Shown one piece after another: positions 1-9,094 of a stretch of DNA of 26,034 nucleotides (its first letter is position 1; the number at the start of each line of letters is the position of its first letter). Below the pieces are notes generated by a model. It was not told the origin of the DNA and did not search any database. It was given only the letters and a program-made list of their open reading frames with translations. Position numbers and translations under genes: made by a program. Origin of the DNA: Chrysophaeum taylorii (taxonomy: Eukaryota; Sar; Pelagophyceae; Pelagomonadales; Pelagomonadaceae); contig JAQMWT010000515.1 of the NCBI GenBank assembly GCA_029834535.1, positions 1 to 26,034 on the forward strand, in the 5' to 3' direction.

Positions 1-331
1 TGTAGTGGTTTTCTCTCAGATACCCGCCCCCTTGGCCGGACCAGGGGCCTCAACAACCCTTTCACCCAACCCGAACCGCGGTTGAAACCACCACACGGCC
101 GATCTCTGCGTAACACTCACGCCATCACGAAATCGGACAATCAAATGAGGGTAATAGCAAGAAGACAGCAAGAAAGCAATACAAATGCCCGGTACATTGA
201 GTTCAGTGGAAGCGCAGGTGAGGATGTCAAGATGACAACCCCCCCATAATTGCAAGGTCAGTACCAGAGCAACAATCAGGGTAAGTCAGGTGGCAGGCAG
301 GCAAGTGGGGGGAATGGGCGTTACTGCCACA
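1..331 (-). repeat. LTR, probable 3' LTR of element G
   Basis: Long terminal repeat of about 331 bp. Read on the minus strand it begins TGTGGCAGTAACGCCC at 331 and ends CCACTACA at 1, so it has canonical TG...CA ends. It lies 35 bp beyond the stop of the minus-strand gypsy pol, where a 3' LTR belongs, and a G-rich stretch (AGTAGGGG, near 340) could be the remains of a polypurine tract. A diverged full-length copy in the same orientation lies at 16075-16406 and an inverted partial copy at 15845-16002. The repeat may extend beyond the window's left edge. Assignment to G rests on position only. Confidence 0.7.
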
Positions 332-365
332 GGAGCCCCTACTTGAGATGAAGTCGTCCTCGACT

Positions 366-3300
366 TCAAGGGTGACGAAGGTCACGCTCACGAATGGTAC
401 GATAAGCTCGGTCAGCTACATCAGCAGGAACTTTGTTGCTGTGGAGGCCGAAGTTACTGACGAGGACATCGATTTCATCCGGGCGAAAATCAGTCACACA
501 GGGTTCACAGCCCTCCATGTTTGGTCGTAGGCGTGTGAAGCTACCTCCGTCAGGATCCTTGTATTCTGGTCTTAAGCGTCGCTCAGCCAGAGGCTTAGTA
601 GGATAAAAAACACGAGGATCATCGCGCGGTCCCAAATCGGTATAGTAGTGAAGCGCAACTGTATCATTGTCGTAGTCATATTCTTCGTAGACTTCGGCAA
701 CGTAGATACGCTTCTTCCACGCGTTGGATCGTCCTTTAACCCTGAAAATCGCGAACTTGCCATGTTTGAAACGGTCGCGGTCTGAAGGGAAATGCAGAGG
801 GGCTGAAGAAGTGTCGATGGTTGCCACTTTCAAAGGCACAATCTGTTGTACAGATACTACAACCGACTCAGCATCATCGTCGTTGACGTCCTGAATTTCG
901 TAAACGACGGGAGAGATCTTTCTGGTAACTATGTAAGGCCCGCGCCAAATGGGCCGTAGCTTGTGGCGCGTCTTAGGCACGAAACACAGAACATAATCAC
1001 CTGGGGAAAACTGGATGTCAATTTGGTGGGTATCATAGTTGAGTTTTTGGCTATCCTGTGCTTTCTGGTGAGCTCGTGTAACGAGTCGACTATAAAATTC
1101 AAACTTGTTCTTAAAGTCCACCAAAATCTGCTGACGCGATTGCGGTAGATCACGCTGTTCACTCAAAAGATTGTAATCGGGTGGTAACCGGGGTTGCTTG
1201 CCAGTACGCATCATGAAAGGTGAAATCTTCGTTCCCGGAATGTACATCCTATTGTACATGAATGCCACATATGGGAGGAAATTCGACCAATCTGGCTGAC
1301 GCTGTTCATCGATCGCAGCTCGCAAGAAGGCTTTGATAAATCGGTTGACACGTTCAGTGTGATTACTCTGAGGGTGATATGGAAGGGTAGTACGATAACG
1401 TACGTTGAATTGACGAACAAACGTGCGAAATAACCTGTTCGCGAACTCATTTCCATTATCCGTGACTATGCACCGTGGGAGACATCCCTCAAGTAAAATC
1501 TTGTCCACAAACGCGTTCAAAATTGAATAGTCATGTTTTGTGTTGATCAGAGCCAATTTCAAGAAATGCGACGCTGCATCGTACATTGCGAGTATGTACG
1601 TGTACAGGTCAGCGCCTCGCAGAGGTCCAATCAAATCCATACCTAGGACATAGCAATCTCCGACGCGATTCGGTTGACAGAGCAAGCCATGACGCCTAGG
1701 CATGGTGGATCGAATCTTCTGGCAAATAATGCAGGCATTGACGAACTCATTAACTGACGATGAGACGTTTGGCCACCAATACCGTTCTAAGATTTGATTC
1801 GCTGTGGAGTCTCGTCCTACATGGCCTCCGAACAATCCTCGGTGATGCATGGCGATTACACGCTTTCGCATAGACTGAGGGACCACAATAAGACGTTGAG
1901 AATCCGAATCATCGACCTTATACAACACGTTGTTATCAACTTCATACGGTACGGATGACTGCTCGTCTTGATCTTTCTGTTCAGAATCGAGATTTCGTCT
2001 GATGCGCTTGCATGTGTCATCTTCAGCTTGTTCTTTCGCTATCTCATCGAGAGTGATCTCATCCTCCGCTTGATCCGCAAAAGGGAGACGTTCGACGGAG
2101 TCAACTGGCTCAGACTCGTACGAGAATTGAGGCGGTTGTACGTTCTGTCGCGTACTAACTGCTACCATAGCTGCGGTGGGTCCGCTGTCCGTCGGCATAG
2201 GCATCGTCACCGAAGAGAAGGTGAAACAAGCTGTGCCAGGTACATCGGTGGGGATTTCTTGGAAAATCAAAAAAGCTTCATTGATCGGTTCCCCGTCTTC
2301 GTCTTTCTCGATCAATTTGTCGATAGGGTTGCGCGACAGACAATCCGGGATGCGCATGCCAGGGGAATTTCCAGGCTTGTATCCGAGCTCCCGGTCGAAC
2401 GCAGCAAGCCGCATAGCCCATCGTGCTAACTGTCCAGACGTATGATTCGAATCCCGAAGAAACGTTAAATTACGATGATCCGTCTCTAATTTCGTCTGAT
2501 GACCTTCGATATAAAATCGGAAATTTTCAAGAGCGGAGAGTACTGCGAGGAGTTCCAAGCGCCGAGGATCATACTTCCTCATCGACTTAGGCACGGTTCG
2601 ACTCCAGTACTCAATAACTCTCTCTTCGATTCTTTCTCTTCCATCGTCGTCAACGACTGGTACCTTTTGAAATAGGTAAGCACCCAACCCATGCGCGGAA
2701 GCATCAGTTCGAATGTAGAAAGGCAACGAGTAATCAGGATGGTAGACACCCTTCGAAGTGACAATAGCCTCGATGATGGCATCCCAAGCTTCCTGACACT
2801 CTTTCGTCCACTTGAATTTTTCGTCCGGCAACGTCAGTTGTCTTAATGGCTCTGCAACTTTCGCAAAATTCCTTACATAGCGCCGGCAAAAACCCCCAAG
2901 GAATGATCGCCCTTGCTTCTTAGGGTCAGCATCCGACAAAGTGCCAGGAATTGGCATGTGTCTGATGGCTTCTAAAGACCTTGGTGATGGAAGAAGTCCG
3001 TTCGGGGTGGATAAATGACCCAAAAACTCAATGACTTCTTGCATAAAATGAATCTTCTTGATCTTGGCGCTGTACCCTTTCAAGGCGAGATGGGGAATAA
3101 CTTGCACAAGGCACTGCAAGTGATTCTTTGTATCTGCGTGACCGGCGAGAATATCGTCGATATATGCCACGAGATCACGATATAGCCATTTCGACAAGTC
3201 AGTGTTCAACTGCTTGCAAAACAAACTTCCGGCTGGTTTGACTCCCAAAGGTAGACGCATGTAGCTGTACGCTCCCAGAGGACTAGTGAAGGTGACCACA

Positions 3301-3566
3301 TCTTGTGCATCTAGCGACAATCGTAAATTGTGATAGCCCCAACGAATATCCAAACTGGAACGACAGAACTTGTCGATGAGAAACATCAACGCGTCAGCCA
3401 TGCTCACACTCGGCCAGCTATCATCCTTGAGCAATGCATTGAGGCGCCGTAGGTCGACAGCTGCTCTGTAAGCATTGGAAGTGCCAGGCTCAGCACCTTT
3501 CTTAGGCAACATCAAAATAGGAAACCCGGAGAATTCGCGGGACGAATAACTCCGTCTCGGGTCCAT
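366..3566 (-). pseudogene. pol: Ty3/gypsy pol: reverse transcriptase, RNase H, integrase (element G)
   Basis: This 1066-codon frame would copy the element's RNA and insert the DNA. Domains in order: RT palm with SLDIRWGYHN (about residue 71) and the catalytic YIDD (135-138); RNase H with TDASAHGLGA (287), LELL (337) and ETDHRNLTFL (361); integrase zinc finger HHRG...H...CIIC (573-615); integrase core D644 (GMDLIGP), D703 (VTDNGNE), E738 (HTERVNR); then a GPY/F-like module (RPIWRGPYIV, about 845). About 170 further residues follow that I cannot assign. The order RT-RH-INT makes it Ty3/gypsy, not copia. The first RT residues lie in another frame (3512-3910), so the copy is frameshifted near 3520-3540. 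Core residues are otherwise intact, suggesting recent decay. No protease domain was seen next to it. Confidence 0.93.
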
Positions 3567-3910
3567 GCTTCAATCTGCATCCGCAAACATTCAATCTTTT
3601 CTTTCGACAACCGATATGGCGAGAGTTTGACGGGAGTCGGGTTCTCTTCTTTGAACCGGAGCGTCACTTCAGGTGAATCAACAGGTCTCATCACATCATC
3701 GAAAAATGCCCACGAATACGAGATTAGATGCTTCATCATCAGCTTCTCGTCATCATCTAAAGCAGGATGCTCTGTAATACCCAATTCAGTCATCACCTCT
3801 TCGACCTGCGCGACGGTCGGAGGGATGACCTGCATGCTCTCCTGATCCGCTAAATGAGGGGCATCACCGGTAAAGGTTGACCATGTTCGTCGTGAGGCGC
3901 GTCCGCCCAC
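3512..3910 (-). pseudogene. N-terminal RT segment of the gypsy pol, frameshifted
   Basis: This 132-residue frame carries the start of the gypsy RT: a helical pre-RT stretch (ALDDDEKLMMKHLISYSWAF), then TPVKLSPYRLSKEKIECL and DGVIRPANSP, the usual lead-in to the first RT motif. After RPANSPGF the frame ends. The continuation (GFPILMLPKKG) is in the frame of the next pol segment, so a one-base indel near 3520-3540 separates them. Upstream, a Pro/Ser/Thr-rich linker (frame 3864-4151) joins this segment to the methyltransferase. That suggests methyltransferase and polymerase were parts of one polyprotein. Confidence 0.85.
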
Positions 3911-3964
3911 GGAACGTCGTACTTATTGAAATACGCAGGTCGCTCCTTCGCGGTGCCTTCTTCT

Positions 3965-5305
3965 TCAGCAGTTGCGGAGGGCTGGTTGTCGGCTTGGTTG
4001 CTCTGCATAACAGCAGTGGCGACGGTGCCCCCTGCAAAGATTGAGCCGTCCCAGGCGATGTAACCGAAGGTGGTGGCGGGGTGGTGGTGGCAGCAGCTGA
4101 TGGTGCAGGACTCGCAGGAGAGTAGAGTTCATCGGGCGAAATCCATGACACACTTCGAGTGGCAGGGTCGAGCGTTGGAATGCGCGACTCGACTGCAAAG
4201 GTGAAAACCGTAGAATATGGTGCTCGGGTTGAGCTATCGTAGTCGTCGCAATATTCCGCAACTTACCCAAATTTCGAACTGAAGGGTCAAACGAATTGTG
4301 CACTGCTAGCGCGATCCGCGTCATAGTCGCGGGTGGCACCATACTGCCAAGCATCTTCATAGCTGCTGTCTCTGAAACTTTCTCACCCCATTGCCACGTA
4401 GCAGGAACGGTCATAATTTCCTGGTGCATCTGCAACGTGAGTGGACGGGTGTTCGAGAAATGAGGTCCCATCTGCAATTTGTTGCGCGTCACTGTGAAGG
4501 CAGGGCCGGTAGCCGGGCGCGTAGATGAGAAACTTGTTCACTATAATGAGCGGGTGACCACCTGTAAATCCTAACGCTGGCCCAAAACGGTCCCGCAAAT
4601 TCGGTGGTACACACGATAATAACGGCAGTTACAAGCGAACATTGCAAGCAAGTAGGCGCGTGCGCGAGCACAGCAATTCGGGTGTAATACTATAAAAATC
4701 GACAATGCGCGGCACATAAAATTGGTGATGCACAAAAGGGATCACTGATGGTTCCTGCTCGAGCGTCCATCGTCCATAAGGCGCGTTGCGGAAATGACGC
4801 AGGACCCAAGAAGTAATAGTAGCGCCCTTGCGTGCGTCCCTGTAGTGCAAATTGGCAGTCGACCCATAGATACACGGCGGACTTGCGTGAAAATAAGAAT
4901 GCTTCCAAAAATCTGAATGTAAATACGACAACACCAAGTCGTATGTACGACGATGAGATTTCCCTAACTCATGCAAAACATGGGAATCATCGGAAAATTG
5001 AGCCCAAAGGTGGCTCGGGCTTGAGGATAAGCATCCAAAGCCAGGACAATGCGAAATGAACTGCCATATAGCTCATTGCATCGCCGGATACCCAACGTTG
5101 ATCCTCCAGCGCCAGCAAAGTAGACGACGACAAAGGTGTAGGTGATGGGTATCCAAACCAAGGGGGCGTGCTTGGATAGCAGGTCCTTATCAGTCGCTTC
5201 CATCTCCATTTCTGGTGTTTTTTTTGTACTTCTGCATGTCCCTCTTTTTAGAGCGGTTTCAAGCGAGTCAGGGTAGGGTTGCAGCCACGTAGCACCGTTA
5301 AACAC
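3965..5305 (-). pseudogene. C5 DNA methyltransferase embedded in element G, multiply frameshifted
   Basis: Decayed cytosine-5 DNA methyltransferase, which would transfer a methyl group from S-adenosylmethionine to cytosine in DNA. Motifs appear in the expected order over successive frames. Motif I is VVVYFAGAGGSTLG (5130-5095 region), followed by LALDAYPQARATFGLNFP. Motif IV is HASPPCIYGS with the catalytic Cys in PPC (frame 4629-4976). A motif VI-like WTLEQEP keeps the Glu. A motif VIII-like segment is LLCSRTRLLA, where the usual Gln appears lost. Motifs IX/X are RPLTLQMHQEIMTVP and KMLGSMVPPATMTRIA (frame 3965-4492). At least three frameshifts (near 4970, 4600 and 4490) show it is dead. It lies directly upstream of gypsy RT on the same strand with only a Pro-rich linker between. 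The frame at 5305 opens with GTG, so no true start is visible; coding probably came from the 7748-9060 region before LINE insertion. Confidence 0.82.
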
Positions 5306-5330
5306 TTGATCCCAACATTTGACTTCTTAT

Positions 5331-5339
5331 AGTGCCATA
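5331..5339. repeat. Target-site duplication of LINE copy 1 (left)
   Basis: AGTGCCATA occurs here and again at 5647-5655, exactly flanking the short LINE copy 5340-5646. A 9-bp perfect duplication of this kind is expected from target-primed reverse transcription. Confidence 0.7.
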
Positions 5340-5646
5340 TACGGTGCCTGCTCGCCTCCCGGGCTGGCCGGTTAGCACCCGGAAAGTCCGCGCTGGGATG
5401 GGGTTCGCTCGGCTGGGCAGAACGCGACGGACATGTCGATTGTTCGTGGACCAACACGTCCGCGGCCTGCGACGCTCTTGCACGACCTCGCACAAGACCG
5501 CGCGCAGTGGCGGTCCGCCATCAACAAGTCCTCGTCCCTCGCCTCTGCCCCAACTGCGTGATTTTCCTCCGTGATACCGGACCGGCTCGTGCCGGTCCGG
5601 CCTGGCACCCATGCTCGGGAGAGGTCTGAAGTTAGTTTAGTTAGTT
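5340..5646 (+). mobile_element. 5'-truncated LINE copy 1 (3' end only)
   Basis: Only the last few hundred bases of a non-LTR retrotransposon are present. It shares with LINE copy 2 (7548-7706) the end of the ORF (residues HDLAQDRAQWRSAIN, then SLASAPTA and a stop), a GC-rich stem-loop in the 3' UTR and a tail of TTAGT repeats. It is flanked by the 9-bp duplication AGTGCCATA. It lies inside the minus-strand methyltransferase gene and separates its two halves. The 5' portion (5340-5450) is not obviously shared with copy 2. Confidence 0.8.
5579..5598 (+). other. LINE 3' UTR stem-loop (copy 1)
   Basis: A perfect 8-bp inverted repeat, GGACCGGC / GCCGGTCC, around a TCGT loop, just after the ORF stop. 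The same hairpin stands at 7648-7667 in copy 2 with a different loop. In several LINE clades a 3' stem-loop is recognised by the reverse transcriptase; that role is inferred here. Confidence 0.65.
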
Positions 5647-5652
5647 AGTGCC

Positions 5653-5663
5653 ATAGGGGTACC
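5653..5663. repeat. Target-site duplication of LINE copy 2 (left)
   Basis: ATAGGGGTACC is repeated perfectly at 7707-7717 and exactly brackets LINE copy 2. It overlaps the right duplication of LINE copy 1 by three bases. Copy 2 therefore inserted at the 3' edge of copy 1. Confidence 0.8.
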
Positions 5664-7706
5664 TTCGGGCGATCAAGTCGCGGCTCGCGAAGGCCGTAGC
5701 ACGGGCGAAAGAGCGATGGATTACTCGTCTGTGCGCCGGACTCAACGCGGGAAGCGAGTCGCTCGGCGGCACCTCGAAATACTGGAATACGATCGGACGG
5801 CTCCGACGCGGTCTCACGAAGACCACATTGGCTAAGCAGGTGCAGATGACGAAGGCCGACGGTAGCAGGTGCTCGTCGCCACAGGAGAACGCCGACGTGT
5901 TCAAGGCGCGCACTTCAAACAGCTCTACAGTCCCGACAAGCTCATACGACTACCGTGATCAACGACGTTGACCAGTTGCCGATCGTCCGGAACTCGGGAA
6001 CCACCGTGCAGGAGGAGATAAAACGGGCCGTTGGTCGGCTGAACACCGCGCCCGGCGAATCGGGCCTGCGCGCGGAGGTCGGAAGGCGCCGCCACCGACG
6101 CTCGCACGCTCCCGCTGTGGAGCGTGTAGTCCTCGAGTTCTGGGAGTCCGAAGTCCAGCCGGCCGAGTGGGACGTAGGCCTCCTCAGGATTCTCCCCAAG
6201 AAGGGGGACCTCTCCTGCCGGGCAACTACCGCGGGATCATGATGCTCGAGTCGCGCAAGAGATCGTTCGAACATCGTCCGTGCGCGACTCAACGTCATCT
6301 GCGGGGCCCTCGATCACGAGTCCCAATGTGGCTTCCGACCCGAGCGCGGTACGTCCGACGCCACCTTCTCGCTCAAGCTAGCGCTGAAGAAGCGGCGTAG
6401 CACGGTCAGAACTCGTGGGTACTGTTCATCGATTTCGCTAAGGCGTTCGGCCGCACGTCCCGCGAGCCTCTGGGAGTGCTCCGCAAGTTCGGCGTCCCGC
6501 CGAAGCTCGTCGAAGTCATCAAGGGCCTCCACCGAATCGGGTCCACTTCTCCGGTCAGCGGTGTCGTCGCCTCGGTTGACTCGATCATCGGCGTCAAGCA
6601 GGGCGACGTCCTGGAACACGTCCTGTTCGTGCTGTTCATGGCGGCACTGACGACGTCGTTTCGACGACGCCATGGCCGCGCCCGTGTATCTACCGTACGC
6701 GGAAGAACTTTCAGATGACGAACCGGGGTTGGTCCGCTCGCGGCGACGAGTTTCCCTTCGATGAATCGGCGTACGCCGTGACGTTGCCTTTCTCTTCTGG
6801 GACCGCCACATCGCCGCCAGCGAGACACCGCGCCTCATCGAACACTGCGACGCCTGGGGCATGGAGGTGCATTGCGGCAACCGACACACGAAAGCGGCGT
6901 CAAAACGGAGTGCTGTTCGTCGCTCGCCCGGCACACCTGTACGGCGACCCAAAGTCGTTCGACGACACGAACCTCTCGGACATCGAGCTCGGGCGCGGCC
7001 GCTTCATACCGGTCGTCGACCAGTTTAAGTACCTCGGCTCGGTCCTCTCGCGCGACTGCCGCGACGACTCAGACGTCGACGCGCGGATCAGAAAGCCGTC
7101 TCCAGGCCTTCGGTGCCTTGCGGGACTGCATCTTCGCCTCGAAGTCCGTCTCTGCTCGCGCCAAGCGCCTCGTCTATCTCTCTAACGTCCTGGCCATCCT
7201 CCTTCGGTGCGGAATCGTGGTGCCTCACCGAGGTCCTGTTCCGCGGCTGCGGTGTTTCCACGCGCAGTGCGCCCGTCATGTGTCGTGTGACCCGGAAACA
7301 CACCTGGCTCCACCACACATCTCAACGGAGATCCTGCTGCGGCGCCTCGGCTCCAGGTCCATCGACGTCACCCGTCACGCGCCGCCAGCTCCGCTGGGCC
7401 GGTCACGTCGCCCGCATGCCCCTTCTCCCGACTCCCTCGCAAGATGCTCTCGTCTTGGGTGCTCAACGCCCACCGTTGCTCCGCAGATGACGTACGGGAG
7501 GACGCTCGCCAAGGCACTCCGGAAATGCGACATCCCCTTCAACTCGTGGCACGACCTCGCACAAGACCGCGCGCAGTGGCGGTCCGCCATCAACGCCCTT
7601 TCATCCCTCGCCTCTACCCCAGCTGTGTGATTTTGCTCTGTGATCCTGGACCGGCAGTAGCCGGCCCAGCCTGGCTCCCATGCCCGGGAGAGGTCCGAAG
7701 TTAGTT
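5664..7706 (+). mobile_element. 5'-truncated LINE (non-LTR retrotransposon) copy 2
   Basis: A plus-strand non-LTR retrotransposon lacking its 5' end and endonuclease domain. Broken frames show, in order: a pre-RT region (AKERWITRLCAGLN, KYWNTIGRLRRGL; 5690-5810); RT pieces (LRKFGVPPKLVEVIKGLH at about 6477, GVKQGDVLEHVLF at about 6592); FKYLGSVLSRDC (about 7023); a C-terminal segment with RRQLRWAGHVARMP (about 7380); and WHDLAQDRAQWRSAI before the stop near 7630. Many frameshifts make it a pseudogene. It ends with a stem-loop and a TTAGT tail and is flanked by the 11-bp duplication ATAGGGGTACC. The clade (RTE-, CR1- or Jockey-like) cannot be settled from these pieces. Confidence 0.88.
7648..7667 (+). 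other. LINE 3' UTR stem-loop (copy 2)
   Basis: GGACCGGC / GCCGGCCC around an AGTA loop. The stem matches copy 1 except for one base of the 3' arm, while the loop differs. Conservation of stem over loop suggests a selected RNA structure. Confidence 0.6.
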
Positions 7707-7717
7707 ATAGGGGTACC
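7707..7717. repeat. Target-site duplication of LINE copy 2 (right)
   Basis: ATAGGGGTACC, identical to 5653-5663. Together they define the ends of LINE copy 2. Confidence 0.8.
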
Positions 7718-7747
7718 CAAAATTTATGATCCCTGGGTAGTAAACCA

Positions 7748-8292
7748 TTAAACCATGATCCCAAGAGCGACCCGGTCCGAGCACAAGTAGGTGTGTTCGT
7801 CGCCGTCAGGCTTCTTAAAAACGGCTTCTGCGACGAGGTGGAGGTAACGAGGGTCGCCATTCTGGCCGCGAGCATCGTAGTACACGTTCTGGAAGTGAGC
7901 TGCGGACACGAGCGCAACGTGGCAGGATGGCCCTTTTTCTTCTTTAAGGACGATCTGAAATTCGCGCGCGCGACGCTGTTTGAACGCCAGGAGAGCATTC
8001 GCAACGTCGAGCGTTTCCGCGTCGTTCGGATCGAACTTTTCTTTGTCGAGTTCATAGTGTCGCCCCCCAAAATCCGTAGGATCACGGCATGCGCACGCTC
8101 CGCAGACGTTATCGTGGAGTTTGTTAGAACGCGCCATCCCGTGAAGCCTCGCACCTTAGGTTCGTTCTCGTTGACGTCAATAAAATCTTTGCCGTCTCGG
8201 TGAACGTCTTGCTTGCAGCGAGTGAATGCTGCTAGTTTGTGCAAATTATGCGGATCGTGGACACAGCAATCTCGCAGCGTTGCGAGGCGCAT
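7748..8292 (-). pseudogene. Unrecognised domain upstream of the element G methyltransferase
   Basis: Minus-strand coding remnant between the coiled-coil region and the methyltransferase, cut from the latter only by the two LINE insertions. Two overlapping frames carry it: first HKLAAFTRCKQDV and ENEPKVRGFTG (to about 8140), then NKLHDNVCGACACRDPTDFG, ANALLAFKQRRAREFQIVLK and CHVALVSAAHFQNVYYDARG, ending DRVALGI. The switch near 8137 is a frameshift. I do not recognise a family. The CGACAC and HFQNVYYD patches look like ordered protein, and a nuclear accessory domain of the methyltransferase is possible but unsupported. After removing both LINE copies, one frame stays open across the junction towards 5300, which supports continuity with the methyltransferase. 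Confidence 0.5.
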
Positions 8293-8306
8293 TGAATTCC
8301 TCGTAA

Positions 8307-9060
8307 TTACTGCGGGTGAGACTCATAAAAGTGCAAGAGATTCGCCGGGTCCGCGTCCAAATCACGATTGCGCGCGTTCGTACGCAACATGCGACGCCAG
8401 CGCATAGTCACCTTTGTCCACGACGTCCACGTGCCGTCCCATGTGTCGCGTGACGCGCGAATACCAAATATGGTGCTCGCTAACGTCGCCGCGCTTGAAT
8501 TGAGGCGGCGAATTGTGCGGAGCGTCCTCAATTGTAACGGGGTTCGACTGAAGATCCTCTCTCCTAGCTTGGCAGTGCGCTGCAATTTCTTCGGCGTTGC
8601 GCAAGTCACTTAGATTTTGCGACAAATAGGCGCTTTCCTCGTCGTCGAGGTCGCCAAATCTTGTTGCGTCCTCCGCCACGTACTCGAGGAATTCGTCCAT
8701 ACGTTCGCGACGAAGACGAAGCATGCGCGCACGCTGCGCTTCGCGCTCGCGGTCCAACGCCAAGATTGCACAGTCGGTACCAGCATCAGCTTGTTTCTAT
8801 GTAACATCGCGCACTCGCTCGTGACGCACACGATCAGCCTCGCGTTCGTCCGCGAGCGCGCGCACCGAGTCCTCGACGCCGGCGTGCGCTTTTTCTAGAT
8901 GATCATGACGCCGCTGCTGGTGACTAAGACACGATTGCCCTCGCGTTCACACAAAAGTAGCATCGCCGCATCCTCTTCTCCGGCAACCGCGGCTTCGCGA
9001 CGAGCGGCGCGCTTCCACGCACGAACGGTGCGCGTGTATACTTACTCGTCGCCATTCTAC
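8307..9060 (-). pseudogene. Coiled-coil N-terminal region of element G polyprotein
   Basis: Minus-strand remnant rich in Arg, Glu, Ala and Asp in heptad-like runs. Segments include DEREADRVRHERVRD, then an in-frame TAG, then ALDREREAQRARMLRLRR, ERMDEFLEYVAEDATRFGDL and NAEEIAAHCQARREDLQ. Near 8430 HHIWYSRVTRHMGRHVDVVD follows. The 8820-9060 part is homologous to 13670-14055, where the coiled-coil module is duplicated. Its place at the 5' end of a gypsy-type element suggests a gag-like or nucleic-acid-packaging role, but no capsid fold or zinc knuckle can be seen. The in-frame stop and frame changes make this copy defective. The hAT transposon is inserted just upstream at 9087-9094. Confidence 0.5.
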
Positions 9061-9086
9061 TCGTGGGCGAGAGCAGTGGAATACTA

Positions 9087-9094
9087 GTTTCTAT
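9087..9094. repeat. Probable 8-bp target-site duplication of hAT (left)
   Basis: GTTTCTAT stands next to the left inverted repeat; GTTTCATT (11939-11946) stands next to the right one, 6 of 8 identical. Eight bases is the hAT duplication length. The sequence rebuilt across the site matches the uninterrupted paralogous site near 14055-14070. Confidence 0.65.

Noticed and set aside
1968..2445. Plus-strand open frames opposite the gypsy pol
   Set aside because: They lie antisense to well-supported RT/RNase H/integrase coding and show no motifs; shadows of the real frame.
6314..6952. 212-codon minus-strand frame across the LINE
   Set aside because: Antisense to recognisable RT pieces and Arg-rich without motifs, as expected from GC-rich complementary sequence.
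7748..8140. BAH domain before the methyltransferase
   Set aside because: BAH domains often precede DNMT1-type catalytic domains, but I cannot find the characteristic BAH strand pattern; left as unassigned.
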